64,000 nucleotides of DNA from Diplonema japonicum. Its lineage: Eukaryota; Euglenozoa; Diplonemea; Diplonemida; Diplonemidae. Every line of letters begins with the position of its first letter. Within the stretch, counting starts at the first letter, position 1. Below the pieces are notes generated by a model. It did no database searches, was not told the origin of the DNA, and was given only the letters and a program-made list of their open reading frames with translations. Both the position numbers and the translations under genes were made by a program. Where the stretch lies: assembly GCA_964019335.1 (NCBI GenBank), contig OZ025665.1, forward strand, positions 407,398 to 471,397, given 5' to 3'. Below, piece by piece: positions 9,388-21,200 of this stretch.

Positions 9388-10929
9388 TCACCTCCGCGCA
9401 ACCAAATTGTTGTCGTAGCTCTCCAGTTCGATGTGGTCCATGAGGCCGTCACCTCTGCAGTGGGGTATCCCGGAGTTGGATGCAAAGCGGGCCGTCAGGA
9501 AGTACTCCATTTCCCTACCGTAGTACCCAAAGTGGGGTCGGGACGGTTTCATAAGGAGACCTGCCTTCAACGGGTCGTCGCAGAGGTTGCCGATGACGTG
9601 CTTCGCGTACCAGTCAACACGGAAGATGGCAGGACCGTTGCTCCATGACCTTTGTTGGGTACAATAGATCGGGCCGCCCATGTCAGGCGTGCCCGCAGTT
9701 GCAATCATCGTGCTCTTGATGGACCCGAGCTCTTGGTTCCTCATCAATGTCGTCAGGCATGTAGAGGGACCCTTTTTGTTCCCCGTGACGAAAGCAGACC
9801 ACTCCTTGCACACCTGCCACTCGCAGTTCCCCCATTGTTTCACCCATTTCACCTTGTTCGGCCTTCTGGCAGACCCCGTGTGCTGCCTGTCCACCATGAC
9901 TATCGGCCGCTCCATTTTCTTGCATTTCTTGTACATGGATTTTCTCCGAGCGGAGCTTGCGAAGGCCCATTTCATGCATGTGTCCCCGCACTTCACCCAG
10001 TCCAGCTTCGTAGTGTTGAATTTTGTCACGTTCTGGGACAGCATCTGTTGGTAAATCTTCTCGTCTTCGAGCATGACGCCCCTCTCGAGGAAGACGTACG
10101 GTGTACTAATGTTGCTGAGGAGCCCAAACGACAGGTTTAAAAAATTAGCCACACGGGTCACCAACTGCGTGGTGTCCTCATAAGGACGGGGGAGGATGGG
10201 ACGGTCGTTTTCGGACAGCAAAACAAGCTCCGTGGTTGTGTACATCATTGTCGTGAGGAGGACCATGGGGTGCACACTGTTCCCGGGGTTGCAGAGCACA
10301 CGGTGCGGGACGCTGCCTAGGAGGCTGTCGATGAGCACAATGTCTTCACACGTACATTTATTCACGTGCACGATGATCTCCTTCAACCGCTTAAGAGACA
10401 GGAACTCGCTGTCCCTCCAGGACTTGATGGTGTGTGTGAGGGTGGCATGCCCTTTGTACGTCGTGATAACAACTGTCAAGTCCTTCTCGCTCGGCTTGGG
10501 TTTCAGCTCTGAGGCTTTCTTGCAATTGTCCTCTATGAGGGCGCGCTGTATCATAGTAACATGAGGTTTCCGAGTTAGTTCGGGGCACAGCTCTAAGCTT
10601 GTCCCTTTATCTAGGGTTTGGTTACCAGGAGGTGGGGGTGCGTTTGTTTGTTGCTGATGTTGTTGGGTGGGATCTGTGTCTTGTTGTGTCGTCTCGTCGG
10701 AGTCCGTGCTTTGGGCGCTGTTGCTAACGAGAGGTTCTTCCTTCGGGAGGTACACATCCCCGGGGGATTCCTCGTGCTCAACAACCACCGACCCGAACCG
10801 GTGAAGAGGCTCCACCTTCGCTAGGTGGGCGTACCCTTTCGACGTGTCGTCTTCTTCGTCTTTGCTGAACACCAACACGAACGTCAGGCATCCCAGCATC
10901 GCACCCGTCAGCAGGAATGTGACACGCAT
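9388..10929 (-). CDS. Type II membrane glycosyltransferase-like protein
   Basis: A 513-residue protein with a short N terminus, a single signal-anchor helix (about 4-21), a Pro/Gln/Thr-rich stem to about residue 110 and a globular lumenal domain, the layout of Golgi glycosyltransferases. The globular part opens with LTVVITTYKGHATL, a beta strand and turn typical of nucleotide-sugar-binding GT-A folds, and contains SENDRPILPRP, where a metal-binding motif could lie. There are many Cys residues and several N-glycosylation sequons (for example NLS, NIS, NVT). I cannot assign a GT family or substrate. The ATG at 10929 is directly followed by the signal-anchor; the leader is a long pyrimidine tract. 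Confidence 0.6.
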   Translation of the reverse strand: MRVTFLLTGAMLGCLTFVLVFSKDEEDDTSKGYAHLAKVEPLHRFGSVVVEHEESPGDVYLPKEEPLVSNSAQSTDSDETTQQDTDPTQQHQQQTNAPPPPGNQTLDKGTSLELCPELTRKPHVTMIQRALIEDNCKKASELKPKPSEKDLTVVITTYKGHATLTHTIKSWRDSEFLSLKRLKEIIVHVNKCTCEDIVLIDSLLGSVPHRVLCNPGNSVHPMVLLTTMMYTTTELVLLSENDRPILPRPYEDTTQLVTRVANFLNLSFGLLSNISTPYVFLERGVMLEDEKIYQQMLSQNVTKFNTTKLDWVKCGDTCMKWAFASSARRKSMYKKCKKMERPIVMVDRQHTGSARRPNKVKWVKQWGNCEWQVCKEWSAFVTGNKKGPSTCLTTLMRNQELGSIKSTMIATAGTPDMGGPIYCTQQRSWSNGPAIFRVDWYAKHVIGNLCDDPLKAGLLMKPSRPHFGYYGREMEYFLTARFASNSGIPHCRGDGLMDHIELESYDNNLVARR

Positions 10930-11144
10930 CGATAGGGAGGGAAGGGGGGGAAAGTGTAAATGAAAGTAAAGGTGTGTAACCTATTTTTTTATTTCTATCT
11001 CTTTGTTGTTCTAGTACCTACATAAAATAAAAGAACTGTGAAGGTTAAAAAAAAAAAAAAATACTAAAACGAAGAGACAGGGGGGGAAATGTCGGGAAAT
11101 GCAAAATCGGGAGTTTGTACATAAAAGAAGGGGTGGGGGGTGTG

Positions 11145-11268
11145 TCATTCGTCATGTGTGAGTAGAGTATCAATTGCGTCAAACGCCTTATTAGTAGCAT
11201 GCAGCTGTTTGCGGGCTTTCTTGTCAGCGAGCTGTGATAAAAAGAAAAAAACAGGTTGAGCAACAGTC

Positions 11269-11301
<33 letters not shown>

Positions 11302-13590
11302 ACAAACCTCGACCGAGGCAGCATGCTTCAAAGACAGTTTTTCAGCAGTCTGTTGGGCTTTTCGCACTGCTTTGGACTCGTCCAACTCTGCGCGCTGTCT
11401 GGCGTGGTGCTGTTCGGTTTTCTGAATATTCGCCTCTACCCATGTCTCCTGCTGCCGTTTCATCTTCTCCTCAGAAAGGCGTTCGATCTTGGCAGCTTCG
11501 ATCCCCTTGAGCTGCCTTAGTTTGCTGATGTTTTGAAGCCCTCTTTCCATCTCCACCCATTTCTTCCGTTCAATGGCGCCTTCATCAGCCGACTTCAACT
11601 GCTGTTCCAACCGACGTTTGCGATCCTGGTCCTTTCTGCTTTCCTCGTCGCCTCGTCGTTGTTCCCGTTTTTCTTGCAGCTTTGCTTGGAGCGCTTGAAG
11701 GCGGATTCTGTCCCGCGCAGCTTGCTCGGTGGCAAGGGTTGCCCGCTCGTCTTGTTTCATGATTCGCTGGGCTGTGCAGTTGGCCCTCTTTTCAGCTCGC
11801 TTCTTTAACACGTTTTCGAGCCTGCGTTCATTCTTTTCCTTCGCATCGTCTCTGTCCTTTTCGATTTGTTCCCTCTTGAGCTTCACAGCCTCGTTGTGTT
11901 GCTGTCTGACAACCATCAGCTTGTCCTGTAGTTCTATGAGACTCATCTCGTTCAAGGTCCCGATGCCCATTGTGGAGGACGGGTCGTAGTCACGCCTGAA
12001 CATCTTCTTCGTCACAGACCCGTCAGCGCCAAGCACCATTCGTAGCCGAGCTCCTTCTTCTCGGATTTGCCTTATGACGTCAGCTTTTCGCTGCAGTTCC
12101 AGTTCTAACCTTTCTGCGACTTTTAGTTCCAATAGTTTGTCTTCTTCCTTGATGAGCCTTGCCCTTGTGGCGTTCTCTTCCTTCAGATCTGCTTTTGCTT
12201 TCTTCACGTTTTGTTCACTGATTTCGGCCTGCATCGCGACAAGCGTCTTGTTCTCCTCCAGCTGTCGCTGTTGCAGCTCCTTGACCTCTGTGAGTTTGTC
12301 GCTGATGTCTTCTTTTATCTTCGACGCCAGCTTTGCTTTTCTCTGTTCTTCCTTTTTCCTTGCTATCCGTGCCTCCTCATCAGACAGCATCATCTCGACC
12401 TTTCGCAGTGCAACTGCATTTCTGGCGTCTTCGTCATCGGCGTCCTGCATCTTCTGTTGCCACACACGGAACTCTGTGTCGTCCCGCATTTCTACAGCCT
12501 TTCTCCTCAATAGTTCTTCTTCTTCCTCTTGTTTTTTTGTGTAGACATGCTCCTCTCGTAGCAGGGCTGCTGTTGTGAGCTTTGGGTTCTCGACAGGTTG
12601 CCGTTCCATCCTCTTCTTGACAGCCTCCGGGGAGGCGCAGGGGGTTTTCTGTTTCGTGAATTCCGCCTCGAGCTCCGCCTGCCGTCTGGCCTTCATCTCC
12701 GCCATGTTCGACGGGCGCTGCAGCACTGCGAGGCTGGGCGCGTTGACTGGCTTTGCTTCCTCTCTTTCTCTGTTCTTCTGCTTGGCTTCCTTGTCGAGGG
12801 AAGATGCTTGGACGCCTTGCTTGTAAGCTGCTATCGCTGCGAGCTTCTCCTCAGAACAGTCTTCAATGGGGCGGCGATACTTCGGTTTTGTGAAGGTTTC
12901 CTGGGGTGGTGCGACCTTCTTGCCGTTATGCTTCGACAGGTTGAAAGGCTGAGACACAGTGGGTTGCTTGCCGGATCCTACTCGGGTGCCGCCCATTTGC
13001 TGTTGCTTCATCGTCTCAAGACCCGAGGCCATCTTATTAAATGTCTCCGCTAGCTCGAGCATCTTATCAGAGTAGGTCTCGATGTGGTCCAGCAGTGTGT
13101 TGTCCACATAGGTGTCATCGTAGATAGCACGCCAGGCTGTGGAGAAGTTCTCGGTGGAGGATGGTGTGAAAAGGAAAGAGAGGAATTCAGAAATCCTTGA
13201 AGGGCTGCAAGCACCGGTAATGAGCTGTCTGAACCCCATCATGCCCAGCTCCTCCACACGGAACATCGCCAAGTAACCGATCATCAGCAGCGGTGTGAAG
13301 CAGTCGTTCATGCGCCGCATCACGTTTTGGTACTTATTAATCGCCATCTCCAGCATCTTCCTGTACCTCGTTGTCCCGTAGAACACCTGCTGCAAGAAAT
13401 CCTCCGAGTCCTCGTCCAGCAAAGGCGTGCTCTTTTTCTCCAAAAAGCTTCCCACATGGCTGTCTACAGTGTGCGTCATTGGGTTGAATGTGTTGATACA
13501 CTCCACACACAAGCTCCATAACTCTTTTCTGGACACCTCCCTTGCGCTTCCTATGCTTCCCATGGTATTACTACCATTTATGACAGACAT
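11145..13590 (-). CDS. CFAP99: CFAP99-like flagellar protein, two exons
   Basis: Exon 1 is 11308-13590 and exon 2 is 11145-11231, separated by a 76-nt intron (11232-11307) that starts GTTTGTG, carries a long T run and ends CACAG. Joining in phase 0 gives 789 residues. The N-terminal 190 residues are a helical domain (with YLAMFRVEELGMMGFRQL) that resembles CFAP99, and the rest is a long Lys/Glu/Arg-rich coiled coil. CFAP99 proteins are axonemal components of cilia and flagella. Without the intron the frame runs into a poly-Phe tail, so the spliced end (stop TGA at 11145) is preferred. The ATG follows nine A residues. The family call is by N-terminal resemblance. Confidence 0.65.
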
Positions 13591-13700
13591 TTTTTTTTCT
13601 TCAACCGCTGCTTTTTCACCACGTCATCTGCGTTTGCGAGACGTCCTGTATGAGGGGTGAAGACGATAAACAGAGGAGGAAAAGAAAAGAAAACTCCCAT

Positions 13701-15381
13701 CTACACCCTAGGGTCCTCCCAAGAAGTCTCTCTCGTTACGCTGTTGTAGAAGTAATGTCGGTTGTTCGCGGCATCGAACAGTGCTACCCAGTTGGGGGGA
13801 AGGGGCAGTGTGCTCTGGGGAGGCTGCTGAGCCTGTTGGAACTGTTGTTGATGTTGGTACTGAACCTGAGCCTGGGTCTGGGTCTGGGCCTGGGCAGGGT
13901 GCATTTGTGGTGCGTTCTGCTGAGGCTGTTGTTGATACTGGTACTGGTACCCGAACTGCTGTGGGTTCTGATACTGATAAAAATCCGCTTGTGCTTTTTC
14001 CTGCTGTTTTTGCTCCGCCTCTTCCTTCTCTCGTTTCGCCGCCTTCTCGGCCACATCTTTCATTGCCGTCGTTGCAGCTTTCAGCTGATCTCCCGAAAGC
14101 AAATCCTTCCACCCCGTTTGAATATACTGACTCGCCTCCCTGTTTTTTTTATTGTTTCTTTTTTTTTTTTCTTCTTCTTCTTTTTAACAAATACTTTATT
14201 TTCACTGTGCTGCTGCATTCGAACAACTTTGATAAGATGTCTACTGTCTTCTCATAGGCCTCTGCTTGAAGGATACCACCAAACTTGTATAGTTCTGTGA
14301 GGATTTTGAGGTGTTCAACTGGTGCGTCGGTCGATATCGTGCAGAGGTGCATTTTCAGCGAAGAGGTTATCTCTCTGTGGTAGGTGTACTTCTCCCGTAT
14401 CTTCTGCGCCACAGGGTCTACGTCCTCGGGGAGTTGTTTTTTGAACGATGAGGCGAATTCTTTTTCCACCTCCATACACCATGGTGATGGCTTGTAGTTT
14501 CCCTTCTTTTTCCGGTCTGCCACGCGTTGGGAGTAGTCCTTGTATTCCTGCCGGAGTCGTTTCTCTTCGGCCTTTTGCTTCTTGACGGCTTCCTTCCGTG
14601 CTTTTTCCTTCGCTTTTTCCCGTGCCTTTTCTTCCTTTTGCTTGTTCAATTTTGCGAGCTTTTCTTCGTTTGCTATTCGGAGTTCCTCTTCTTGTTTCTT
14701 CCGTTCCATCGCACGTCTTGATTTCTCTTCTGTGCTCTCCTCTTCTAGTGCCGTTTCTTGGTTCTGCATGTGAAGTCGAAGGCGGCGCTGAAGAGTTTCA
14801 ACTGCTAAAGCTGCTTCATCGTCTTCTTTTTTCTTTTTAGCAAGCAGAAGTTCTTCTTCGTCCCTGTCCTTGCGCTTTCGCTGCTCGGCGAGGATCTGTT
14901 CTTGAGCAATAATGCTTGAGTCGTTAACCTCACGCTTTTCGTTGAGCAGCTTTGCATAAGCATCTTCTTCTTCGGGTTCGAAAGAAGACAGCAAAGGAGG
15001 ATTTTCCACATTCTGTTTGGTGAATTCTCCTATGTAGGACGGGATAATGTATCCGTCGATGTCGAAGGTGGCCCGCTTGGTGGTTATTGGTCTCGCTGGG
15101 GTTGGTTGGGCTGGAATGTACCCCGTTGCCCATGTTGCCTTGAAATCGCCTAAGGGGGTGTGCCCTTTGCTGCTTTGTTTCATTAATCTTCGTGCGGATT
15201 CGATCTCAGCAGCCTCAACAGCAACCGTGCCATCACCAAGCCTCACATACCGCAAGATCGCCCCTTGCATTGTCTCCTCTAACACCAGCCAAATGTAGTC
15301 ATCGCTTTCTTCTATTAATTCTGACACAATCACTGTCCGCCTTGAACGTTCTTCTTGTTCCTTTTCTGCTGGAATATTCAT
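13701..15381 (-). CDS. TFIIS-N-like and WW domain protein, two exons
   Basis: Exon 1 is 14195-15381 and exon 2 is 13701-14139, joined across a 55-nt intron (14140-14194; GTATTTG to AACAG) in phase 2 to give 541 residues. The N-terminal third carries a small beta-rich region, then a Lys/Glu-rich coiled coil (about 150-290). The segment HLKILTELYKFGGI through YIQTGWKDLL, split by the intron, resembles the TFIIS N-terminal (LW) helical bundle, which ends in a conserved WK. After a Gln/Pro/Tyr-rich linker a canonical WW domain closes the protein (about 509-541: LPPNW, YFYN, TSWEDP). A role in transcription elongation or splicing is inferred from the domains. Without splicing the WW part has no ATG start, which supports the join. 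Confidence 0.7.
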
Positions 15382-15516
15382 TTCCCCCCCCCCTTCCCCT
15401 CTCTCTTCTGTTGTTTTCGAAGTGTTGGGGGTTAAAAAAGTTTAAAAAAAAAAAAAAACAGAAAAAAAAAAGAATAGAAACAAAAATTCGTAATAAAGTG
15501 CAAAACAATAGCTATT

Positions 15517-15641
15517 TACTGCCAACAAGTAATGACTTTACCGTTACCTCGAGGTTCCGCATTTTACCGTCGAGGGCCCGCAGGGCCCGAGATGGTAGAA
15601 TGCGGAACCGAGAGGTCGGTAAAGCATTACTTGGCGGTAGG
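15517..15641. repeat. 125-bp imperfect palindrome
   Basis: Two arms of about 50 bases are reverse complements at roughly 80-85%. Both contain AAGTAATG, CTTTACCG, GGTTCCGCATT and TACC. The centre is a GC-rich loop with two GGGCCC palindromes. Such a structure can extrude a long hairpin and looks like a MITE-type element. Confidence 0.75.
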
Positions 15642-15648
15642 TAAGTGG

Positions 15649-16248
15649 TTTTATTTCACGACACTCAGAAATTACTTCACCACGAGGGGCACAACGGGGT
15701 GACAAGGGGTACAACAAGAGAGGGGTTACAAAGGTTACAATACAAGTTGTTTTCCCTCCTTTTGTTGACTAAGAGCTGCCGCTGTCGCTGGCATTGCCAC
15801 TGTCACCATCTCTAATCAGCCTTCCCATACCTAGCGCGGCCGCTGGCTCCTTTTTTTCTGCTGCTTCGGTATTTTGAAGTCTTTTGGGGTGCTTGGGTAA
15901 GCTGACTAAGTTACCCTTACCCACAGAAGAGTTACCCACAGAAACTGGGAACAAGGCCTAGCCAAAGTGGGCAAATTGGGAGGAAAAAGTAGTCCAACTT
16001 GGAACTGAGCCGAGGCAAAAGTTGGCCAATTGAGCTGAACCTGGGGGGAAATAGCAAACTGAGAGGAAAAGTAGCCCCACTGGGAACCGAACCGAGGCAA
16101 AAATTGGCCTACCGCAGGCATATTATTTAACGGAAACCCCCTATTACTTCACGGAAAACAGGCCATTATTTCACCGTGAAGTAATGAGATTTAGCGTGAA
16201 GTAATGGGCCCCCCAGTGCGTGAAGTAATTTCTGAAGAGTGAAATAAA
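15649..16248. mobile_element. 600-bp TIR element (MITE-like)
   Basis: The ends are inverted copies of about 30 bases: TTTTATTTCAC, a short variable part, then AGAAATTACTTCAC on the left (15649-15680) and its complement on the right (16220-16248). More copies of the GTGAAGTAAT core lie inside at about 16143-16205, including a near-perfect inverted pair at 16164-16186. An internal direct duplication of about 60 bases occurs at 15970-16029 and 16053-16112. There is no intact transposase, so it would be non-autonomous. Target-site duplications are not evident. Confidence 0.65.
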
Positions 16249-16328
16249 AAAAAAAAAGAAGAAGAAAACAAAAAAAAAAAAGTCACTGTGATAGGAAACG
16301 AAGTGGTTTAGCAACGGCTCCATCAAAG

Positions 16329-16363
<35 letters not shown>

Positions 16364-17032
16364 AAGAAATCAAGATAAAATGTCCCAGTCCAGTCATAGT
16401 TTTTTTTTCTTTCTTTCTTCTTCTTCTTTTTTTTTTTTTTCTTCTAACGCCCAACTTAGACAATGTTATTGTTAAAAAATCCCCCTTTTTTTTTTGGTTT
16501 TTTCCGGGGTTAACGGGAAATTGGAGTTAAACATGAAAAGACCATTGGGGTCTACCATGGCCCATCATCGTTAAGTAGTAGAGCATAAGAATAGTTGGTT
16601 ATCCTTTTTTTTTTTTTTAAGCCCCTAGTTCTCTTCCCATTTTTCTTTCCTCTCGGAATGCTGTAAACCTCTTTAATTTCTTTTCCTGGAAGAAGAAACC
16701 GGAATAGGCTCTACTTTGAGAACGTCTTTTTTTTTTCTTTTCTTTTTTTTTTCTTCTCGCCTCTATTTTGCCCCCCCCCCCCCATTTGACACCCTCCCCA
16801 ACGAGGGAACAAATACCCTCCTTCTTTTTTTTTTTTTTTCTTCCAGAAAATAAATCAAATACCGGGTTTCGGAGATATGATGCGTGAGACAATACAGTAA
16901 ATCCACTGTAGAAGTATAAGGGGGGAGGGATAAAAAAAAATACATAAGGAAAGAAATCTGAGACCGAACTGGAGCAAAACAAAAACTTCCTCCTCGTAAG
17001 GGGTTATATCAAACACATCATCATCATCATCA

Positions 17033-18016
17033 TCACGGCAAAATATGCTTCAAAAGTAATTTCCATGCGTGTCTCGTAAGAGCGGGTGCATGTTCACGGC
17101 AGTCGTCGTACATTACAGGGAGAAGGAGGGCGGCACAATTTCGCGAGTGCCCAGGGGTGTTGGTGGGGAGGTTAAGCCACGCCCGGGTTATGAGCGATGC
17201 AAGAATCGACACCACCGGGGCCCAACCTAGAAAAAAAAACATATCAAGCATACGCGCGGCATCCTCACACGGCAGCCTGTTGCAAAACAATGACGGTAGA
17301 AAGGGGAGTAATATCATATCAGCGCTGTCTTCCTCGTCGCACTCTGTCCATTCTACAAAGGAAGGTACTTTGCTGTCTAGTATTAACCAGACCTGCCGTT
17401 TGATCTCTTCCCATTGGGTGTGGTCGATTTCAGGTGCCCAGACTCCTCTCATGCCCCATTTATCTCCGTGGGATAGGGCAACCATGCACCAAAACGCTTT
17501 TTCCTCTGATAACCCGTTTAGAAGTAGCATTCCGGCGGTGAATGCCATGCCCTGTGTGTACCCCAGTTTTGGGTCGAATGCGGCGTAAGCTACAAGGACA
17601 TTCATGAGGCTTGTGTTCCCACCTTCTTCTTTGAAGTACGGTGTGTTGGGGTATGTTCTGCAGACGTCCTTTTCGATGCGTGATCGTGCATCGGGTTCCA
17701 CGCCTTGTCCGTTTCTTGCCCGTAGCCACAGTTGTGGGCTGTACATTTTTTTCCATTTTTCGATTTCGAGGAATTTTGCCCACATGACTACCCGCAGTGA
17801 CGGGGGGACTCCGTGTGCGACCAACCTCAGACCCACGCCTCGCATTACGCTCTTTTCCCACTCCAATGACCTCTTATCCAGTATCGCAAAGGCGTTCACC
17901 AACACATCGTCGCCTGTTTCCTTCTCGTCATCCTCCTCCGTGTCACCAGTCAGAGCCTCCCATTCCTCCGCACCAAAGCACGACAACACCTGGCAATCAA
18001 CACATAGCTCTGTCAT
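17033..18016 (-). CDS. TBC-domain Rab GTPase-activating protein
   Basis: A 327-residue protein almost filled by a TBC domain (about 60-315). The arginine-finger motif IxxDxxR is intact (I114, D117, R120 in IEKDVCRTYP), as is the glutamine-finger motif YTQG (153-156, Q155), so GAP activity toward a Rab is expected. FFFLGWAPVV near the C terminus fits the late TBC helices. There are no extra domains, so the target membrane cannot be told. The ATG at 18016 lies a few bases after a textbook 3' splice-like site (pyrimidine tract ending TTCTTTCAG), either a trans-splice acceptor or the end of a leader intron. Confidence 0.88.
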   Translation of the reverse strand: MTELCVDCQVLSCFGAEEWEALTGDTEEDDEKETGDDVLVNAFAILDKRSLEWEKSVMRGVGLRLVAHGVPPSLRVVMWAKFLEIEKWKKMYSPQLWLRARNGQGVEPDARSRIEKDVCRTYPNTPYFKEEGGNTSLMNVLVAYAAFDPKLGYTQGMAFTAGMLLLNGLSEEKAFWCMVALSHGDKWGMRGVWAPEIDHTQWEEIKRQVWLILDSKVPSFVEWTECDEEDSADMILLPFLPSLFCNRLPCEDAARMLDMFFFLGWAPVVSILASLITRAWLNLPTNTPGHSRNCAALLLPVMYDDCREHAPALTRHAWKLLLKHILP

Positions 18017-18223
18017 GGGACCTGAAAGAATACATTAAAGGGGGGAGGAGTAAAAATTATCATTTTGTATACTTACGGAGAAGAACAATCTAAATAAAAG
18101 AAATATAAAAATAACGTAACAGAAACCCGTTGTTGGGGGGTAAATAATGTTGGAAAACATTTTAAAAGAAGAATTAAAAACACAAGAAAAAAAAGGGAAA
18201 GAAAGTCCCCGCCCTTTTTCTTC

Positions 18224-21200
18224 TCAAGGCCGCTTTCCCGTTGGAAACTTCCTGACGACAAGCCCCCTTGGAAGCTTGACGGTGGTCTCCGATGACGAAA
18301 CAGAAGGGATGACCGAGTTTTCCAGGCTACCCTTGTTGCGGGCCGCCGAGAGAGTAGCCACCTCCGAAGCGGTTATGGCACGAGAAAGAACACGAAGGTC
18401 GGACAACGACCCTTTGAAGAAGTAGAAGTCATGGTCATGAAGTACAGGAGGACGCCCGTGACCAGCATAAACATATGCGGAAGGAACAGGGACAGGTCTG
18501 GACATGGACCAGTCGACCCCTGTTGAGGCAATGCCGTCTACGTACAAGAGGTGGCCAAGCGGGCTGAAGACATGTGCGATGTGATGCCAGGTGTCTGTTG
18601 TGACAGCACCGCCTGTGACCTCGCGTGTTGCAAGGGTTGAATAGATGTTTCCTATTACTGTTCCGTCAGCAATGCAAACCGTGTGTGCGGCCACTCCATG
18701 CCGCACTTCATGGAGGGCAGCTAGTTCCGTGCCGTCGAGAATCCTGTGGTACACTCTGAACTGCCGCACGAAACCTTCAAACCCATCGCCCACCTCTAAC
18801 GGCCCGTTTGGTACAGTGCTCCCCACCGTGTACGAAGTGGTGGCACGCTGCACCCCATCGAGCCACAACTCGAACGCAGCTCCACTACCGTACAGCCGCA
18901 CCGCCACGTGGTATCTGTACACGTTCCCCGCCACGCTGTTCAGTGCCACACTCACAGATGATGTCAGATACGATGCCTGGAGTGTGACGGAGCTGCCCCC
19001 TGACGACACTGTTGCCGTGAATGTCCACCCACTCCCGCCCTTCATCCTCCTGAATATGGTGTACGTGCTTCCTGCTGTTGCCGTGTATTCGACGTAGAAG
19101 CTCACAGTCACAGCGGCTGACGATATGACTTGCAGCGCTGTGGTGTCATAAGCATTAACTTTACTGCCGTTGGTGCTGCTCAGCATGTAATGGTAGTCAA
19201 TCGGCGGCAACGAAGGCGCCGTTGTGGCAGCTGCGTACAAACAGCCGGGGGAAGCTTCTGACGTGCGGAACCACACGCTGACGGACCATGCATCTTGAGG
19301 GGCGGCGACTTGCGTCTCAAAGAACGATTCGCCGTCCAGAGTGAGATAAGAGGAAACCACCGTGTGGTTGGCAGTGCCCTTCAAGGTACCCGCATTCATT
19401 TCGCCTGCGAAAGTGAAGACACCTAAAGTCGTGTCTGCTTCGCACTGACCAGGACAGTCCGCGACGGTGATCCCGCCCTCCCATACCTCGCCAGCTGTCA
19501 CCTTATCCAAAGCCGAATAGTACAACCGCACGTCCTTCACACTCATGCCCAAACCCCCTACCTTGAGAACACACCCCTCTCCTTCGCAGAAAGGTAGAGT
19601 GGTGTTCCCAGCCGTCTCGGCCTCGAGGGCACCGTTTAGGAATAGTTGGATGTGCGTCCCTAAGCCCCATGTCACGGCGATGGAGTGCCACTGGTGGTCG
19701 TTCAGAGTGGAGGCGGGGGTTGTACCATGTGCCTCCAAGGCTCCTACATAAAAGTACAGGACTTCCCTCTGTACCCCTACACAGCTACTTACAGAACCTG
19801 TTGAGTGGACACACAAAATAGTGCCGTTACTCGTGACGTCCCTTACCCATAGCGACATGGAGCCTGCTGTGATGTTCACAGTGCTGGACAGGTATGACCC
19901 GGGTTCCAGCTGCACCGTGCCGGTGGGCAGCACTGTTGCATTGCCTTCCCGCTCCAACCACTCGGCACCTTTGTCCTCTGCGAGGGAGGCTTGCAAATGG
20001 TACCTCTTAACGGAGTGCATAGAATCGGAACTCACAGCCTTTTGCAGCAAGTCACACGAGAGGTCCTTTTGGCACCTTGCACCTAGAAACCCAAGCTGGC
20101 ACACACAGTCGCCCATGTCATTGCACACACCACGGTAGCTGCAGTATGCGTCAGAGCACTTCCTCGTACAGGAGGGACCGTAGAAGTAAGCCAGACATGT
20201 ATCACACCCATCGCCATCCCAGAAGCCTCGCATCTCATCTCTGTAGCAGTCGCATCGTCCCTTGTCTGTCAAGAAGACGCCGTTTGAGTTGCAGTCGCCT
20301 TTCACACTCACAGTGGTGTTCGTGGCGAGGAATGTGTTCGTCAGTTTCAAGCACAACGTGAAGGTGCCCCCTGGACCGCGTTGTAGCTTGGTCGCAGCCT
20401 TACCCATCCTAACAGGGCTTCCAACTTCGATGGTGGTGCAGTCGTCTGCAGAGTACCCCACTGCAGCATGCGGGTGGTGGCGCCAGTTCGCAACATTTCT
20501 AAACCACACAAAGTCGCTGTCCACTATGGGCGTAGGCGTTGGCGTGTGCTGAATGGTGATGTTTGTCAGCACTCGCATGCTGCTGTCCTCTGTCGCATGT
20601 TTCACCCACAGTGGGGTTGTCCCCAGTTGTATGGCCGCACCCGTCACGAAGGGGATCCGCAAGCTTGCCACCTGTTCACCACCCCTGATGCCAGCGAGCA
20701 CTAAGGGAATCTGGAGGTATCCTGTGCTGGACTCGAACAGCACGACACAGTTCTCAATGAATGAACCAGACGCCCACAGGACAAGGTCAGCTGTCACTGG
20801 TAGGAGTGTTACTACAACCCCCGCTGTAGCTGTAGAGATAGATGTGATGGTACACCGACTGCTATACACAGGGGGGGTAATGGTGGGTGTTGGGGATATT
20901 TTACTCCCTGGCTCAAGTAGAACCTGAACCCCACTCCATGACCCGGGGTTGGGTACTACAGAAGAGAGCTTGACGTCTTTCATAAAACCCCTGAAATAGT
21001 GACTCCGCGTCAGTTCGCAAACATACGGCAACGAGTCGGTGCAGCCCGCCGTCGCCCAGGTGCCATCTGCCTTACTGGCGATACACAGCGAAGATCCATA
21101 GGTCATTGACACATCGCCTGGCCAATAGTTTACTTCTTTTCCTGTACTGTACTTCCACATTCCATCAGAGGCAGCAATGCCGATCCAAGACTGAGACGCT

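Larger units (their letters stand above)
15382..17032. other. Intergenic region with mobile-element remains
   Basis: No host gene. From about 15517 to 16248 it holds a hairpin and a terminal-inverted-repeat element described separately. The rest (16250-17030) is A/T runs, a C run near 16770-16782 and low-complexity DNA. Frames at 15769-15954 and 15906-16121 lie inside the repeat element and show no recognisable domain. A CAT/ATC microsatellite at about 17019-17034 leads into the TBC gene stop. Confidence 0.6.

Noticed and set aside
13701-14102. Independent small WW-domain gene
   Set aside because: It lacks an ATG in its first 19 codons and joins in phase to the upstream coiled-coil exon through a GT-AG intron.
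15769-16121. Short minus-strand proteins inside the TIR element
   Set aside because: They overlap the internal duplication, lack domains and change frame between copies.
15517-16248. CRISPR-like repeat array
   Set aside because: Repeat spacing is irregular and orientations alternate; the context is eukaryotic.
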